Shown one piece after another: positions 4,849-5,525 of a DNA stretch of 5,525 bases. The DNA is from Alphaproteobacteria bacterium. GTDB lineage: Bacteria; Pseudomonadota; Alphaproteobacteria; Micropepsales; Micropepsaceae. The notes beneath the pieces are model-generated. The model was not told the DNA's origin. It saw only the letters and a program-made list of their open reading frames with translations, and did no database searches. The position numbers were made by a program, and so were the translations under genes. Position 1 is the first letter of the stretch. Every line of letters starts with the position of its first letter. The stretch lies in NCBI GenBank assembly GCA_947373775.1, contig CANBZE010000158.1:1-5525 (forward strand), written 5' to 3'.

Positions 4849-5525
4849 ATGTTTTTGCGGAAATCCGGTATCGGTGCGGCGACTGCCGCCCTTGCGGCCT
4901 TCTGGGCACTTCCGGCGGCTGCCCTGCCGACCAACTATGAGACCGGCTTCCAGGCCGCTGCCTCGCCGGTGATGGAGCAGATCGAGGATTTCCATCGCCT
5001 GCTGGTGTGGATCATCGTCGCGGTTTGCCTGTTCGTGCTGGCGCTGCTGGTCTGGATCGTCATCAAGTACCGCGCCGGCGCCAATGCCGTGCCGTCCAAG
5101 GTTCATCACAACACCTTGCTGGAAGTCGCCTGGACCCTGATCCCGGTCATCATCCTGGTGTTCATCGCGGTGCCGTCGTTCCGCCTGCTGTACTTCGAAG
5201 CGGCGGTTCCCAAGCCCGACGTGACCATCAAGGCGATCGGCAAGCAGTGGTTCTGGACCTATGAGTATCCCGGTTCCGCCGCGGGCTTCACCTTTGACAG
5301 CCTGGGTCTTTCAGATGCCGACGCACTGAAGGCGAACAAGCCGCGCCTGCTGGGCACCGACAATGCGATCTATGTGCCGGTCAACAAGGTGATCGCGGTC
5401 GACACTATCGGCGCTGACGTGATCCATTCCTGGGCCATGCCCCAGATGGGCGTGAAGATGGACGCCGTGCCGGGCCGCACCAACCACACCTGGTTCAAGG
5501 CCACCCAGACCGGCGTGTTCTACGG
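4849..5525 (+). CDS. coxB: Cytochrome c oxidase subunit II, N-terminal part, cut by window edge
   Basis: CoxB accepts electrons from cytochrome c through its CuA centre and passes them to subunit I of the aa3-type terminal oxidase. The first 225 codons are present. Residues 1-25 form a signal peptide (Arg4 and Lys5, then an Ala/Leu core ending ALPAAA). Two transmembrane helices follow at about 51-73 and 93-115. Glu92 in NTLLEVAWTLIP is the conserved glutamate at the entrance of the K proton channel. GKQWFWTYEYP (131-141) holds the tryptophan that receives electrons from cytochrome c, probably Trp134. VIHSWAMP (191-198) gives the first CuA ligand, His193, followed by AVPGR (206-210). The remaining CuA ligands (the CxExCGxxH region) lie beyond the edge. 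The normal neighbours coxA, ctaB and coxC are expected to the right. The gene looks ordinary and functional. Confidence 0.96.
   Translation, partial: MFLRKSGIGAATAALAAFWALPAAALPTNYETGFQAAASPVMEQIEDFHRLLVWIIVAVCLFVLALLVWIVIKYRAGANAVPSKVHHNTLLEVAWTLIPVIILVFIAVPSFRLLYFEAAVPKPDVTIKAIGKQWFWTYEYPGSAAGFTFDSLGLSDADALKANKPRLLGTDNAIYVPVNKVIAVDTIGADVIHSWAMPQMGVKMDAVPGRTNHTWFKATQTGVFY

Overview
The window is GC-rich, densely packed bacterial chromosome and most resembles an alphaproteobacterium. The evidence is a coxB of alphaproteobacterial type (signal peptide, two-helix hairpin, VIHSW and AVPGR motifs) next to a divergent tldD, a neighbourhood I recall from many alphaproteobacteria. The small membrane protein and DUF952 protein behind tldD fit this. 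A Rhizomicrobium-like lineage is possible, but the sequence alone cannot fix the genus.

Layout. Bases 1-296 (minus strand) hold the first 98 codons of a pirin-family cupin. A 64-bp divergent gap follows. Bases 361-2593 (plus strand) hold two tandem paralogous genes, each for a secreted metallo-beta-lactamase-fold (MBL) protein related to the C-terminal domain of ComEC. The second starts one base after the first stops. Bases 2586-4599 (minus strand) form a tight three-gene unit read in the order tldD, an 83-residue two-helix membrane protein, and a DUF952 protein. The joints are TGATG (1-base overlap) and GTGA (4-base overlap). The unit converges on the second MBL gene, and the two stops overlap by 8 bp. 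A 249-bp divergent region (4600-4848) with two clear inverted repeats separates tldD from coxB, whose first 225 codons run off the right edge.

How the genes work together. TldD is half of the TldD/TldE zinc protease; its partner is not in the window. CoxB supplies the CuA electron-entry subunit of an aa3-type oxidase, and the rest of that operon probably continues to the right. The MBL pair looks like a recent-to-intermediate tandem duplication of an exported enzyme of unknown substrate. Copy 1 keeps all recognisable metal-site motifs; copy 2 has Gln where the first His of the HHG motif should be.

Most of the window is ordinary. The parts most worth following up are the duplicated secreted MBL pair, the translationally linked tldD unit, and the structured tldD/coxB intergenic region.
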